A DNA stretch of 64,000 nt from NCBI GenBank assembly GCA_964649725.1, contig CAZYTM010000002.1:248001-312000 (forward strand), read 5' to 3'. The notes beneath the pieces are model-generated. The model did not search any database and was not told the DNA's origin. It saw only the letters and a list, made by a program, of their open reading frames with translations. The position numbers were made by a program, and so were the translations under genes. Source of the stretch: CAZYTM01 sp964649725 (lineage in GTDB: Bacteria > Desulfobacterota > Desulfuromonadia > Geobacterales > Geobacteraceae). Positions 26,907 through 36,821 of the stretch are shown here, piece by piece. Every line of letters begins with the position of its first letter. The stretch's first letter is position 1.

Positions 26907-28553
26907 ATGCGATTGAACAACCTGAAGATCGGCAAACGACTCAGCCTCGGCTTTGGCGTCGTACTCCTGCTCCTTATCGGCGTAGGGCTCTGCGGGCTAT
27001 GGGGAGCCAGGACCCTTGCCATGAATGCCAACAAAGCTGTCGATATCGATGCGAAATCGATGGAGCTGGCCGAACGGATCCGCACCAACACCATCATCCT
27101 GCGCCGCTACGAAAAGGATATCTTCATCAACCTCGCTGCTGCCGACAAGGTGAGCGAATATTACGGCAAATGGGCCGAGGCGAAAGACCGGATGTTGAGC
27201 CGCATCAGCGATCTGGAAAAGATCGCCACGGGAAGCAAGGACAAGGAGGTATTAACCGCTATACGGAGCGACCTGGATAGCTATTGCAAGGGTTTCGAAG
27301 GTGTGCTGGGACAGATCCGCAAAGGGGAGATAAGCACCACCCAGGATGCCAACAAGGCGATCGGCGGCTACAAGGAGGCGATTCACCGGATGGAACAGAG
27401 CGCCTGGGACTATGCTGCGGTCGGGGTGAAACGGATGGAGGCGACTGCCCATGAAATTGACAAGCTGGAGAATAAGATCGAGAATACTATGCTGACGCTG
27501 ATGACGATTGCCATCCTCTTGACCGTCCTCCTCACCTGGCTCGTCACCCGGAGCATCACCAAACCGGTCAATGCCACGCTCACCATGATCACCGACATCG
27601 CCCAGGGCGAGGGGGATCTGACCAAACGGCTAGAATATGATGGCAAGGACGAACTGGGGGCGCTTTGCGGCATGTTCAACCTCTTTGTCGACAAACTGCA
27701 CAACATCATCAACCGGGTGGCACAGACCACCAGCCAGGTGGCGGCTGCCGCCACCCAGTTGAACAGCACTGCCGAACAGATGGCCACCGGCGCCGAAGAG
27801 GTGGCTGCCCAGGCCGGCACTGTCGCCACTGCCGGCGAGGAGATGGCGGCAACCTCCAGCGAGATCGCCCAGAACTGCCAGATGGCTGCCAGCGGTGCCA
27901 TGCAGGCCTCTACCTCGGCCAACAGCGGCGCCACGGTAGTGCAGAACACGGTGTCTGTCATGACCAGCATAGCCCAGCGGGTGCAGGCTTCGGCGCAGAC
28001 CGTGGAGAGTCTCGGCAGCCGGAGTGACCAGATCGGCGCCATCATCGGCACCATCGAGGACATTGCCGACCAGACCAATCTGCTGGCGCTCAATGCCGCC
28101 ATAGAAGCGGCCCGTGCCGGCGAGCAGGGGCGCGGCTTTGCCGTGGTGGCTGACGAAGTGCGGGCGCTGGCGGAGCGGACCACCAAGGCTACCCGGGAGA
28201 TCAGCGAGATGATCAAGGCGATCCAGAGTGAGACCAGAAGCGCGGTCGGCACCATGGACGAAGGGGTTCAGGAGGTGGAGCGGGGAACAGCAGAAGCAGC
28301 CAGATCCGGGAGCGCCCTGCAGGAGATCCTCAACCAGATACAGAATGTCACCATGCAGGTTAATCAGATCGCCACAGCTGCAGAGGAGCAGACCGCCACT
28401 ACCAGCGAGATCAGCAACAACATGCAGCAGATCACCGATGTGGTACACCAGACCGCCAAAGGGGCCCAGGAATCGGCATCCGCCGCCTCCCAGCTGACCA
28501 TGATGGCCGAAGAGCTGCAACGGCTGGTAGGGCAGTTCAAGCTGGCATCATGA
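26907..28553 (+). CDS. methyl-accepting chemotaxis protein
   Basis: A 548-residue chemoreceptor. TM1 at about 12-32, a four-helix-bundle (4HB_MCP/Tar-like) periplasmic domain (about 33-190), TM2 at about 191-211, HAMP to about 265, then a long signalling coiled coil. The hairpin tip shows IGTIEDIADQTNLLALNAAIEAAR-type sequence, the CheA/CheW contact region. Alanine-rich helices with Glu/Gln pairs provide methylation sites. There is no C-terminal CheR-docking pentapeptide. The ligand is unknown. ATG at 26907 is chosen with GGAGGT 6 nt upstream; GTG at 26904 is in frame. Confidence 0.95.
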   Translation: MRLNNLKIGKRLSLGFGVVLLLLIGVGLCGLWGARTLAMNANKAVDIDAKSMELAERIRTNTIILRRYEKDIFINLAAADKVSEYYGKWAEAKDRMLSRISDLEKIATGSKDKEVLTAIRSDLDSYCKGFEGVLGQIRKGEISTTQDANKAIGGYKEAIHRMEQSAWDYAAVGVKRMEATAHEIDKLENKIENTMLTLMTIAILLTVLLTWLVTRSITKPVNATLTMITDIAQGEGDLTKRLEYDGKDELGALCGMFNLFVDKLHNIINRVAQTTSQVAAAATQLNSTAEQMATGAEEVAAQAGTVATAGEEMAATSSEIAQNCQMAASGAMQASTSANSGATVVQNTVSVMTSIAQRVQASAQTVESLGSRSDQIGAIIGTIEDIADQTNLLALNAAIEAARAGEQGRGFAVVADEVRALAERTTKATREISEMIKAIQSETRSAVGTMDEGVQEVERGTAEAARSGSALQEILNQIQNVTMQVNQIATAAEEQTATTSEISNNMQQITDVVHQTAKGAQESASAASQLTMMAEELQRLVGQFKLAS

Positions 28554-28569
28554 CCAGTTATATTTAACG

Positions 28570-28608
28570 AAAAAGGCCCTGCTGAATGATCGGCAGGGCC
28601 TTTTTTTT
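28570..28608. terminator. strong bidirectional terminator
   Basis: AAAAAGGCCCTGC (28570-28582) pairs with GCAGGGCC (28593-28600) followed by eight T's. It lies between the convergent chemoreceptor and CBS-GGDEF genes. Confidence 0.93.
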
Positions 28609-28624
28609 GATCTTCCTGGCGCTT

Positions 28625-30352
28625 TCAGCGCCTGTCACCATAAAACTGGCAGGTGTCGCGACCCAGGTCCTTGGCCCGGTAGAGAGCGATATCGGCATTT
28701 TTCAGCAGCGTCCCGGCATCGGCCCCGTCCCCGGGGAAGAGCGCCACTCCGATACTGGTGGTGATGACCAGCTCATGACCATCGCAGCTGCAGGGCTGGC
28801 GGAGGATATTGCCGATCTTCTCGGCGATGGCGGCAACACTCTCCTGGGAGCTGATGGTAGGCACCAGCACGACAAATTCGTCCCCCCCCATCCTGGCGAC
28901 GGTATCGCTCTTCCGCATCGCCCCCTGCAACCGGATCGCCACCTCCTTGAGCAGCAGGTCGCCGATGCTGTGGCCAAGGGTGTCGTTGATATCCTTGAAC
29001 CGGTCCAGGTCGAGCATCATCAGCACCCCGGAACTGCCGTAGCGGCTGGCATGGGCCAGCGCCTGGTCGAGTCTTTCATTCAGCAGCACCCGGTTCGGCA
29101 GGCCTGTCAGGGCGTCGTGAAAGGCCAGATGGCGGATGGTAGCTTCGGTCCGCTTCCGCTCGGTCACATCCCGCATCATCAAGACGAAGCCGACCAGCCT
29201 CTGTTCGCCATCGATAATGCCGGAGACCCGGTTTTCATAGGAGCGGAGCCCGCCCCCCCGGTCAAGCTGCATGATGAACCGGTATGCTCCCTTGCGCGCC
29301 ACTATCTCCCGCGCCTTGACCAATCGACCCTTCGGTACCCCCTCCAGGACAAAGAGGTCATCGACCGGATGGTCGAACACCTCTTCCCGACGGACGCCAA
29401 AGACCTCCTCAGCCTTGGGGTTGAAGTATCTGATGCGGAAATCGCTGTCCGTAGCCACTATCGCCATATCGATGGCCGAACTGAGGATGCTCTCCAGATA
29501 GATCCCCTTGTCCACCAGGTTGCGGGTGGTCTTGAGCAGCACCGCCTCCTTCTCGCGGATGACCCGTTTCAACACCTCGATATATTTCCCCTCCAGCTCC
29601 TTGAGGATGTCCGACTGGGTTATCAGCCCGGCCAGTTTACCGCTCCGGTCGACCACCACGATTCGGCGGATGCTGAAGCGCTGCATGGCCGACACCACGC
29701 TATGGACCGAGGCGTCATGTTTGACGGTCCTGACCGGAGCAGTCATCACCTGGTCGATACGCAGACCCTCCAGTTTCGTGCCGTTGGCCACCAGCCGGGC
29801 CATATCCCGTTCCGAGAAGATGCCGGCCGGCTTCGACCGCTCAGTGACGATGACGCAGCTGATCGCCTTCTCCGCCATCAGCGCGACTACCTTCTTAAGC
29901 GGCGTTGCAGCGGTGACTGTGACCACCTCCCTGGTCATGATCTGCTCGATCTTGCGCAATTCGACAAAATACTCGAGCCCCAGGTGATTGACCATGTCGG
30001 TCAGGGTCACCACGCCAACCACCCTCCCCCGCCGGTCGGTCACCACATGATGGCGATAACGGTTCACCAGCAGGAGTTTATAGGCATCATATATGCTGAT
30101 CTCGCCGGAGATGGTCGCCACCAGCCGGCTCATCACCTCGCTGATGGCGATCTCCTCCAGATTGACTCTCTTGTTGACCGCCTTGACGATATCCCGCTCG
30201 GTAAAGATGCCGAGCGGCTTCTTCCCCTCCACGACCACCAGCGAACTTATCCCGGCGCCCGACATGATCCGGATCACCTCGGCGACCCTGGTTGTCGCCG
30301 GTGTCGTCAACACCATCCGGTTGACTATATGCTTGATTCTGGTCTTGTGCAT
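28625..30352 (-). CDS. tandem CBS-PAS-GGDEF diguanylate cyclase
   Basis: A 575-residue soluble protein. Four CBS motifs form two Bateman modules (about 7-125 and 135-250), then a helix, a PAS domain (about 275-390; IVATDSDFRIRYFNPKAEEVFG) and a GGDEF domain (about 400-570). The active-site loop is ARMGGDEF with RKSD as I-site, so it is a likely active, feedback-inhibited cyclase. CBS pairs usually bind adenine nucleotides, suggesting that energy or nucleotide state gates c-di-GMP synthesis; this is inference. It lies 9 bp downstream of the next gene on the same strand and may be co-transcribed with it. Confidence 0.93.
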   Translation of the reverse strand: MHKTRIKHIVNRMVLTTPATTRVAEVIRIMSGAGISSLVVVEGKKPLGIFTERDIVKAVNKRVNLEEIAISEVMSRLVATISGEISIYDAYKLLLVNRYRHHVVTDRRGRVVGVVTLTDMVNHLGLEYFVELRKIEQIMTREVVTVTAATPLKKVVALMAEKAISCVIVTERSKPAGIFSERDMARLVANGTKLEGLRIDQVMTAPVRTVKHDASVHSVVSAMQRFSIRRIVVVDRSGKLAGLITQSDILKELEGKYIEVLKRVIREKEAVLLKTTRNLVDKGIYLESILSSAIDMAIVATDSDFRIRYFNPKAEEVFGVRREEVFDHPVDDLFVLEGVPKGRLVKAREIVARKGAYRFIMQLDRGGGLRSYENRVSGIIDGEQRLVGFVLMMRDVTERKRTEATIRHLAFHDALTGLPNRVLLNERLDQALAHASRYGSSGVLMMLDLDRFKDINDTLGHSIGDLLLKEVAIRLQGAMRKSDTVARMGGDEFVVLVPTISSQESVAAIAEKIGNILRQPCSCDGHELVITTSIGVALFPGDGADAGTLLKNADIALYRAKDLGRDTCQFYGDRR

Positions 30353-30361
30353 CGATCCTCT

Positions 30362-32533
30362 CTATTTACATATTCTGTTCAGCCAACCGAGCTGCCAGGC
30401 CGCCAGCAGCAACAGAAAACCGGCGAGTATGGCGAGGTAGAGCCTCCATGGCGCATGCTTTTCGGCAAAGGGGTCGGCCAGAAGCTGCCGGGTCCCTTCA
30501 GGTAGTCGCGATACTGCCGTAAGCGAGGCGCCGAACGGGATGTTCAGCTTGGCCCTGGCATTGACCGCCCAGCCGTTGGCATCCAGCAGCGGACCAAGAT
30601 TGCGCTGGTGCAGCTTGAACCAGGCAATGGCCAGCGAAGGGCCGGAAATCATCAGCATCACCCCTGCCAGGGCAAGCGGCATCTGCCACCAGGCGAGGCG
30701 GAAAAATCCGCTTATCACCGAGGCGATTGCCGTGCCGATAGCGCCGACTGCCAGACCGATTGCAGCGAAGATGCCGGCGAACTTGCCGACATCGAACATC
30801 TGCTGGTGCTGCGGCGGGGGCAGTTGCTTCCCCTCCACCTTTTTATCCCCCAGCTGCATGATGCTGCTGACCGCCTTCTCCTCGGCCTGGCGGGAACGGG
30901 CTGCAGCCAGCTTCTGCAGCTGTTCGCCGACCATCCGGATGATCCGTTTGTAAGGGGCCCAGAAGGCCTGACGGATACTGATCGGATGGTCGATGATGCG
31001 GCTCACCGTGGCATCCCAGTCGACTCCGCTCCTATCGTAGAAAATGCCGTTCCGCCCGACCAGCAGCTGGTCGGAATCGCCGCTGGTAAAGGCGGCGGCA
31101 ATAGTCATCCTTTCACTGCCGCCATTGCGGAGGCAGTCACAGTAGACCAGGTAGACCCGGCTCAGGGAGGCGAGCAGGGCATGCTTGACGATGTCGTTCA
31201 CCTTTACGCAGAGCTCGCAGCTGCGCCCATCAAGATAGAGGGTGCCGGCCTGGAAGATGGCCTTGCCGCGGCCGGTATAGAAGTCGCTGAAGGAGACGAA
31301 ATTGTTCACCAGCGGCAGCAGGTCGCGGCAGAAACGGACCAGCTTTTCCACCCCCTCCATGGCATCGGCGGCCTCCTTGAGGTCAAGGTCCTGCTGCAAC
31401 AGCGCCGCCAGAGCCGTCTCGACCCGGTCGTCCGACCACTGCCGCAGACGTGCCAGACCGAGCCCGGAGAGAGGGGTCTCAACCCGCCGCGACCACCAGA
31501 GATCATAGTCGACCAGCCGCTCCTGCAACTCCATCCAGTCAGCCAGGGAGAGCTGTGCCAGATCTCCCAGCAGCGGTCGGACCACCTGCTGGCGAAACTC
31601 TTCAAGCTGCTTCACCCAGGCAGGATTAACCCCCTGCGTCAGATCGAGAGTCTGCCCGGTATTCACCGCTGCCAGCGGCAAAGCGGCTATCTCCTCGCCA
31701 GCCTCAGCCAGATTGCGGCTTGCCAGAGCCGCCAGATCGGCATCGCTGCTGTTCATTACCGTCGCAGCTCGGCTGTCGTATAATGCCAGCCGGCAGCGGA
31801 GGAAAAAGTCCTCGATCTTCCCCCTTATCCCCTGCCACCTGTCGCCAGCCATATCAGCAGCATGACCGAGCAGCCGGATGGCCGGGTCTGCCTCTGCCTC
31901 ACCCTGCCAGGCCAGCCAGGCAGCGGCATCGGCACTGAAGCGGGTGAGCGTGTCAAGCGATATACCGAGTTCACCGGAGCGGTCCGGTTCCCCCCCCATG
32001 CAGGCCACTATATCGTTCAGCCACTGCTGCAGAGCGGTATCATCTGCTGCGGCAGGGGGGATAACTCCGTCGCCGTTGAACCGGTTCTTGCCGAAAATCC
32101 TGATGCTGTCAACTGTATCCGCGACAGTTATCAGTTGCGCATCAGCCTTGCCGATATTCGCCAGGAGCGTTTTAGCCGAGTTAAGCAACTGCGCTCCGGC
32201 TTCATTCCCCTCATCGATCCCGGCCAACGGCACACCCTCTGCGCCGCTTATCAGCAGTTCCGGCTCCTTCAGCCTGGGGCGCAACCATTCAAGTGCCGCA
32301 AGTATCTCCGGGGCACGGATATGCCCGTCCCGGTCGGTGTCGATCAACTCCAGGGTCCGCTTGTCAAACTCCACCCCTTCGACCGGACAGCTTAGCACTA
32401 CCCAGAGCTTCTGGTCGAGTTCAGCGAGAGCAAAGAGATCCGCACCTGTCTCCAGCAGCACCTGGTCGAATCCGCCGGCGCGGAAAAAACGCCACGGATG
32501 CGGCGTCATCTTCTGCCTGGCAGCATCCTGCAT
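30362..32533 (-). CDS. large membrane protein with one EF-hand loop
   Basis: 723 residues, family not recognised. A canonical 12-residue EF-hand calcium loop occupies residues 65-76 (Asp65, Asp67, Asp69, Gly70, Ile72, Glu76 in DTDRDGHIRAPE). The long middle (about 100-590) is predicted soluble, with no catalytic motif seen. The C-terminus has two adjacent hydrophobic segments (about 605-665) and one more at about 690-715. The arrangement suggests a calcium-responsive or calcium-stabilised membrane protein, but this is inference. It is probably co-transcribed with the CBS-GGDEF gene downstream. Confidence 0.8.
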   Translation of the reverse strand: MQDAARQKMTPHPWRFFRAGGFDQVLLETGADLFALAELDQKLWVVLSCPVEGVEFDKRTLELIDTDRDGHIRAPEILAALEWLRPRLKEPELLISGAEGVPLAGIDEGNEAGAQLLNSAKTLLANIGKADAQLITVADTVDSIRIFGKNRFNGDGVIPPAAADDTALQQWLNDIVACMGGEPDRSGELGISLDTLTRFSADAAAWLAWQGEAEADPAIRLLGHAADMAGDRWQGIRGKIEDFFLRCRLALYDSRAATVMNSSDADLAALASRNLAEAGEEIAALPLAAVNTGQTLDLTQGVNPAWVKQLEEFRQQVVRPLLGDLAQLSLADWMELQERLVDYDLWWSRRVETPLSGLGLARLRQWSDDRVETALAALLQQDLDLKEAADAMEGVEKLVRFCRDLLPLVNNFVSFSDFYTGRGKAIFQAGTLYLDGRSCELCVKVNDIVKHALLASLSRVYLVYCDCLRNGGSERMTIAAAFTSGDSDQLLVGRNGIFYDRSGVDWDATVSRIIDHPISIRQAFWAPYKRIIRMVGEQLQKLAAARSRQAEEKAVSSIMQLGDKKVEGKQLPPPQHQQMFDVGKFAGIFAAIGLAVGAIGTAIASVISGFFRLAWWQMPLALAGVMLMISGPSLAIAWFKLHQRNLGPLLDANGWAVNARAKLNIPFGASLTAVSRLPEGTRQLLADPFAEKHAPWRLYLAILAGFLLLLAAWQLGWLNRICK

Positions 32534-32633
32534 AAAACTCCTCCTTGGGGATTAATAGTAACAAGTATCCCATGAGTGTCGATATTCTGCAAGTCTTGTC
32601 GGATTATAACAGGATTTCGACTGATGCCCGGGG

Positions 32634-33425
32634 TTATACGTCCCTGCTGCGCGGCGGATCGGTTGTCAGGATGAATTTGTCGAGAATCCGGTTGAACTCT
32701 TCCGGTTTGTCAAGGTAGAGCCAGTGCCCGGTTCCATTTACCACCTGGTGGGGGAAATCAGGGTCGTGGTGATGCAGGCTGGCAGGGGTGTCATTGGCAG
32801 CTGTCACAACTGCAAGCTTCGGACCGTGATATTGCTGCAAGGATGCGATCGGTTCATAGCAGAACTGCGCAGATGCTATCTCCACCAGCATCTCCTGGGA
32901 TGCACTGCGCAGATCCGCCACGACCCTCTGCTGCACCTCACTCCTGGCACCGACAAGGAGCTGCTGCCAGTACTGTTCGGCAACCATCTGCCAGGAGTCG
33001 GACCTGAGCGCGGCAATTATCATGTTGACCTGATCGGGTGAGTACTGTACTGTAGCTGGCCCATCCACCAGCAACAGACCTGCCACCCGATGGCGAAAGC
33101 GGCCGGCATACTCGATAGCCACCGCTGCGCCGACGCTGTGCCCAACCAGGATGCACCGTTGCAGATCTAGCGAAGTGATAACTGCATCGACATCTTCTGC
33201 CATGGCAGCAAAGCTGTAGTCATCATCGGCCGGCGGCTGCGAATGCCCATGCCCACGCAAGTCGAATGCCACCGCCCGTCTGCTGTGACGCAGGTGTTCG
33301 AGCTGCGCCTCCCAATAGGTCGAATTACCGCACGCAGCATGGAGGAAGAGTACCGGCACCTCACCAGTGCCACCATCATTCACCCAGAGCATCCCTGCCG
33401 GACCTGCCACCTGCGTAAGCTGCAT
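32634..33425 (-). CDS. alpha/beta-hydrolase fold protein
   Basis: A 263-residue single-domain hydrolase. The oxyanion-hole region is LFLHAACGNS, the nucleophile elbow is VGHSVGAA (Ser), and the catalytic histidine is probably in VNGTGHWLYLDKPEEF near the C-terminus. DLRGHGHS is typical of the family. Substrates cannot be predicted; these range from esters to lactones. The ribosome site AGGAGAAGCT precedes the ATG. Confidence 0.9.
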   Translation of the reverse strand: MQLTQVAGPAGMLWVNDGGTGEVPVLFLHAACGNSTYWEAQLEHLRHSRRAVAFDLRGHGHSQPPADDDYSFAAMAEDVDAVITSLDLQRCILVGHSVGAAVAIEYAGRFRHRVAGLLLVDGPATVQYSPDQVNMIIAALRSDSWQMVAEQYWQQLLVGARSEVQQRVVADLRSASQEMLVEIASAQFCYEPIASLQQYHGPKLAVVTAANDTPASLHHHDPDFPHQVVNGTGHWLYLDKPEEFNRILDKFILTTDPPRSRDV

Positions 33426-33531
33426 AGCTTCTCCTGGAGATATCCGCTATTTGCTGTCATTCATGGAGACAATATTACGCTGGTCTAATGGAACAATTGT
33501 ACCGGCTCAAAACCGTCTGGCAAGCTATTCC

Positions 33532-33975
33532 CTAATTCTTTTTCAACTCCTTGCCGGCAAAGCGCCGCGAGAGAGCGTAGCCGAAGAAGAGCAGGACCAT
33601 CGGTACGATCAGGGCGGCAGAGAAGAGCGCGATCGACTCATTGGCCAGCCTTGCCTGCGGGTCGCCGGAGAGATTCACCTCGGGAGAGTCAGTCAAGTAT
33701 GATACCTTGAGCGGATCACCGCTCTTCAAAGTGGCGCAGGAGGGATTACCGTAGCTGTCGCCGCCTCTGCCGCTATAACTCTGGCCATTGACGCTGAAGC
33801 GGTAGGAGATGGTCCTGCTCTTCTGACAGTCAGTAGCTGTCACCGTGGCGGTCGTAACCGTACCCTTTTTCACCAGCCGGTAGTAGGCTATCCAGTCGTA
33901 ACTGCCGTAGATGGCAGCGATCACCAGTGCCGAGACGAGATAGTAAAGGAGAAAATAGAGACGGCGCTTGTTCAT
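33532..33975 (-). CDS. DUF3592-like two-helix membrane protein
   Basis: A 147-residue protein with one N-terminal (about 8-27) and one C-terminal (about 112-135) membrane segment bracketing a small extracytoplasmic beta domain (VTATVTATDCQKSRTISYRF...). The layout matches DUF3592. A cysteine pair in the beta domain could form a disulfide. The function is unknown. ATG at 33975 is preferred over the TTG just before it. Confidence 0.75.
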   Translation of the reverse strand: MNKRRLYFLLYYLVSALVIAAIYGSYDWIAYYRLVKKGTVTTATVTATDCQKSRTISYRFSVNGQSYSGRGGDSYGNPSCATLKSGDPLKVSYLTDSPEVNLSGDPQARLANESIALFSAALIVPMVLLFFGYALSRRFAGKELKKN

Positions 33976-34216
33976 CAAAATGAGGTCCTTTCGCGTTGTG
34001 CCGGGAGAACGGTGCTGAACCTCTGTTTAACACACTTTTGCCAGGGTAACTACTAATATTTTCGGAAATATTTTTCCTGTTGTAGCAATAATGGCTCGAC
34101 TGCTGCAGGCCTTCTGCCATACTGACAAAAATGACCCATCATAGCGGAAGAGTAGAGATATTGATTTGCCAGGCTAAAAGTTGTCTGGTATTTAACAAAG
34201 TGGTAAAGGAGAAGAG

Positions 34217-35458
34217 ATGCTCTTCCGCTCCATTAAAATATGGTTGATGATTGCCGGACTTGTCCTGTCACTGCTGCTCGGTTACTTTGCCATTTACTCT
34301 TACCGCTCTTCCTATCCGGTTGCCGCCGGCTCCTTGCGCGGGCTGGCACTATCCATGGTCAACACCATCGGGACACTTGCTGAGCGTGACCAGTCGCTAA
34401 GATTACTGGAAGGATTCACCAGCCCGGATATCGCCTTTTTTGCCATCATCAACCCAAAGGGGGAGCTGCTCTTCCATACCAACCCTGACCTTGTCGGCAA
34501 GCGTCTGGATGATGACAGGTACCGGGGAGTTTTAGCCAATCTAGGTTTTCAGGAAACGCGGGTGCTACTCGGTACCGGAGAGACGGTATATGAAGTCAAC
34601 GCCCCATTACAACTAGGTGAACAGCCCCTGGTGCTGCGGGTTGCCCTGCACTCCTATCAGGCAGACAGTATCATCCGCAGGGCAAAAATAGAGCTGGCCA
34701 TTCTCCTGGCACTGCTGATGCTCGGCTGGCTGCTCGGTCTGCTGATATTCCGGATGGCCAAAAAGGCCGAACTGCAGCAGGAGGAGATATTACGCCATGA
34801 ACAACTGGTAAAACTCGGGACACTCGGTGCTGTTCTGGCACATGAGGTGCGCAATCCGCTGGCCGGTATCAAGGGGTATGCCCAGTTGCTCAAGGAACGC
34901 CTGGCAAGTGATGATGAGCGCTCTTTTGCCTCCCTTATAGAATTCGAATCGATCCGCCTGGAAGGGCTGGTTGACGAACTGCTCGCCTATTCCAGCCAGG
35001 AACCACCGGTAGTAGCTCCGGTACCGCTGCATAAGGTTATCAGTCATGCCGTCAGTCTGGTTGAAAAGGAGATGGTGAGCCAGCTGATAACCTGCCAGCA
35101 GCTGATACCCGCGGAGATATCGGTGTCAGCCGATCGCGACCGACTGTTGCAGGTGATCCTGAACCTGCTGCGCAACTCCATCCAGGCAATGCCTGACGGT
35201 GGCAGCATCACCATTTCTGCCAGCCAGCAGACAGACAGAGTCAATCTGGAGCTGAAAGATACCGGCACAGGCATATCTACAGCTGATCAGGAGAAGATCT
35301 TCGAACCGTTCTATACCAGCAAGGCACGCGGCAGTGGTCTGGGGCTGGCGATCTGCCGAAAATACCTGCAAGAGATGCATGGGACTATCAAGGTTTTCAG
35401 CCAGGCAGGAGACGGCAGCACCTTCTTCCTTACCTTACCGGCTGCAAAAGCAAAATAA
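34217..35458 (+). CDS. membrane sensor histidine kinase (ZraS/NtrB-like)
   Basis: 413 residues. TM1 at about 10-30, a periplasmic domain of about 125 residues with a PAS/Cache-like core (DIAFFAIINPKGELLFHTNP), TM2 at about 160-178, then HisKA with His209 (GAVLAHEVRNPLAGIKGYAQ) and a HATPase (NLLRNSIQAMPDGG, DTGTGI, GSGLGLAI). The NPLAG form of the H box is typical of kinases paired with sigma54 activators. It is 14 bp upstream of the response regulator, so they are one operon. The periplasmic signal is unknown. Confidence 0.93.
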   Translation: MLFRSIKIWLMIAGLVLSLLLGYFAIYSYRSSYPVAAGSLRGLALSMVNTIGTLAERDQSLRLLEGFTSPDIAFFAIINPKGELLFHTNPDLVGKRLDDDRYRGVLANLGFQETRVLLGTGETVYEVNAPLQLGEQPLVLRVALHSYQADSIIRRAKIELAILLALLMLGWLLGLLIFRMAKKAELQQEEILRHEQLVKLGTLGAVLAHEVRNPLAGIKGYAQLLKERLASDDERSFASLIEFESIRLEGLVDELLAYSSQEPPVVAPVPLHKVISHAVSLVEKEMVSQLITCQQLIPAEISVSADRDRLLQVILNLLRNSIQAMPDGGSITISASQQTDRVNLELKDTGTGISTADQEKIFEPFYTSKARGSGLGLAICRKYLQEMHGTIKVFSQAGDGSTFFLTLPAAKAK

Positions 35459-35472
35459 AGAGGAGCTGCAAC

Positions 35473-36816
35473 GTGGCCAGAATACTGATTGTCGAAGACG
35501 ATAACACCTTCCGCAGCCTGTTGCGGAACATCATTGTCGGCGAAGGACACGAGGCACAAGAGGCAATCTCGGCGGAACAGGGGTTGGCCATGTTGCAGCG
35601 GGAGAATTTCGACCTTGTCCTGACCGACCTCAAGCTCCCTGCCATGAGCGGCCTCGAACTTTATCGTGCCAGCCGCAACGACCCGGCTGCCCCCCCTTTC
35701 ATCCTGCTGACCGCTTTCGGCACCATAGAGGAGGCCGTGACAGCGATGAAAGAGGGGGTACTCGACTTCCTTACCAAACCGCTGAAAGACCCGGCAACAC
35801 TGCGGGCGGTAATCCATAAAGCGCTGGCGGCAAACCGGCGGGAGCGGGAGTATCTCGCCCTGAAAGCGACCGAAGCAGCAGGGATCCCGTCTGACCAGCT
35901 TATCTTTGCCGGGGCGGCCATGGCAGAAGTGCAGCATCTGGTGCAGGAGGTTGCGCAGACAGCCACCACAGTCCTGATCTCCGGCGAGAGCGGCAGCGGC
36001 AAGGAGTTGGTCGCACGGGCTATCCATCTTTACAGCCCGCGCCGCAGCGAGGGCTTTGTTACGATCAACTGCGCCGCCATCCCTGAGAATCTTCTCGAAA
36101 GCGAACTGTTCGGCCATGAAAAAGGGGCCTTTACCGGTGCTCTGCAGGCGAGGCGTGGCAAGTTCGAGTTGGCCCAGGGGGGGACCCTGTTCCTTGACGA
36201 GATCGGCGAACTCCCTCTGTCGCTCCAGGCCAAACTGTTGCGAGTCCTGCAGGAGCGCCGCTTCGAGCGGGTCGGCGGCAGCCGTGAAATCATTGTCGAT
36301 GTCCGGATCGTGGCTGCGACCAATCGAGATCTGCAGCTGGAGATCAGGGAGAAGAGATTCCGCGAGGACCTCTATTATCGCCTCAATGTCTTTCCTGTGC
36401 ACCTGCCGCCTTTGCGCGAGAGGATAGACGCTCTGCCGCTGCTGCTTGACTATTTGATCGAACGGTTTGCCAGGTTGACCGGCAGAAAGGTTACCGGTAT
36501 TGACCCCGATGCAGAGGCGTTGCTTCGAAGCTACAGCTGGCCAGGCAATATCCGGGAGCTGCAGAATGTCATCGAACGGGCCGTGATCCTTTGCAAGGGG
36601 AGTATCACCAGGCAGAACCTGCCGGAAAGTCTTGGACAAGAGCTGCCTGGTGAGAAGCTGAGCGGGTCCCTGCTCGCATCCCTGGAACAGCAGGCGATCA
36701 TGGAGGCGCTACGAGAGTGCGACAATAACCGCCGCCTGGCAGCGGAAAAACTCGGCATCTCCAGGCGGACCCTGCAGTACCGCCTGAAACGTTACGGCAT
36801 GGCTAAAGAAGATTGA
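35473..36816 (+). CDS. NtrC/ZraR-type sigma54-dependent response regulator
   Basis: 447 residues. The receiver domain (1-120) has phospho-acceptor Asp52 (LVLTDLKLP). The AAA+ domain (about 140-370) has Walker A GESGSGKE, the sigma54-contact loop GAFTGA and Walker B TLFLDEIGE. A Fis-type HTH (about 400-445) has AAEKLGISRRTLQYRLKR. It should activate sigma54 promoters after phosphorylation by the upstream kinase. The start is GTG with AGGAGCTG upstream. The three exported-protein genes immediately downstream are its most likely targets. Confidence 0.96.
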   Translation: MARILIVEDDNTFRSLLRNIIVGEGHEAQEAISAEQGLAMLQRENFDLVLTDLKLPAMSGLELYRASRNDPAAPPFILLTAFGTIEEAVTAMKEGVLDFLTKPLKDPATLRAVIHKALAANRREREYLALKATEAAGIPSDQLIFAGAAMAEVQHLVQEVAQTATTVLISGESGSGKELVARAIHLYSPRRSEGFVTINCAAIPENLLESELFGHEKGAFTGALQARRGKFELAQGGTLFLDEIGELPLSLQAKLLRVLQERRFERVGGSREIIVDVRIVAATNRDLQLEIREKRFREDLYYRLNVFPVHLPPLRERIDALPLLLDYLIERFARLTGRKVTGIDPDAEALLRSYSWPGNIRELQNVIERAVILCKGSITRQNLPESLGQELPGEKLSGSLLASLEQQAIMEALRECDNNRRLAAEKLGISRRTLQYRLKRYGMAKED

Positions 36817-36821
36817 GAAGT

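Noticed and set aside
28586..30505. Very long open frame on the plus strand opposite the CBS-PAS-GGDEF gene
   Set aside because: It is antisense to a gene with complete domains, has no recognisable domain itself, and arises from GC-rich codon structure.
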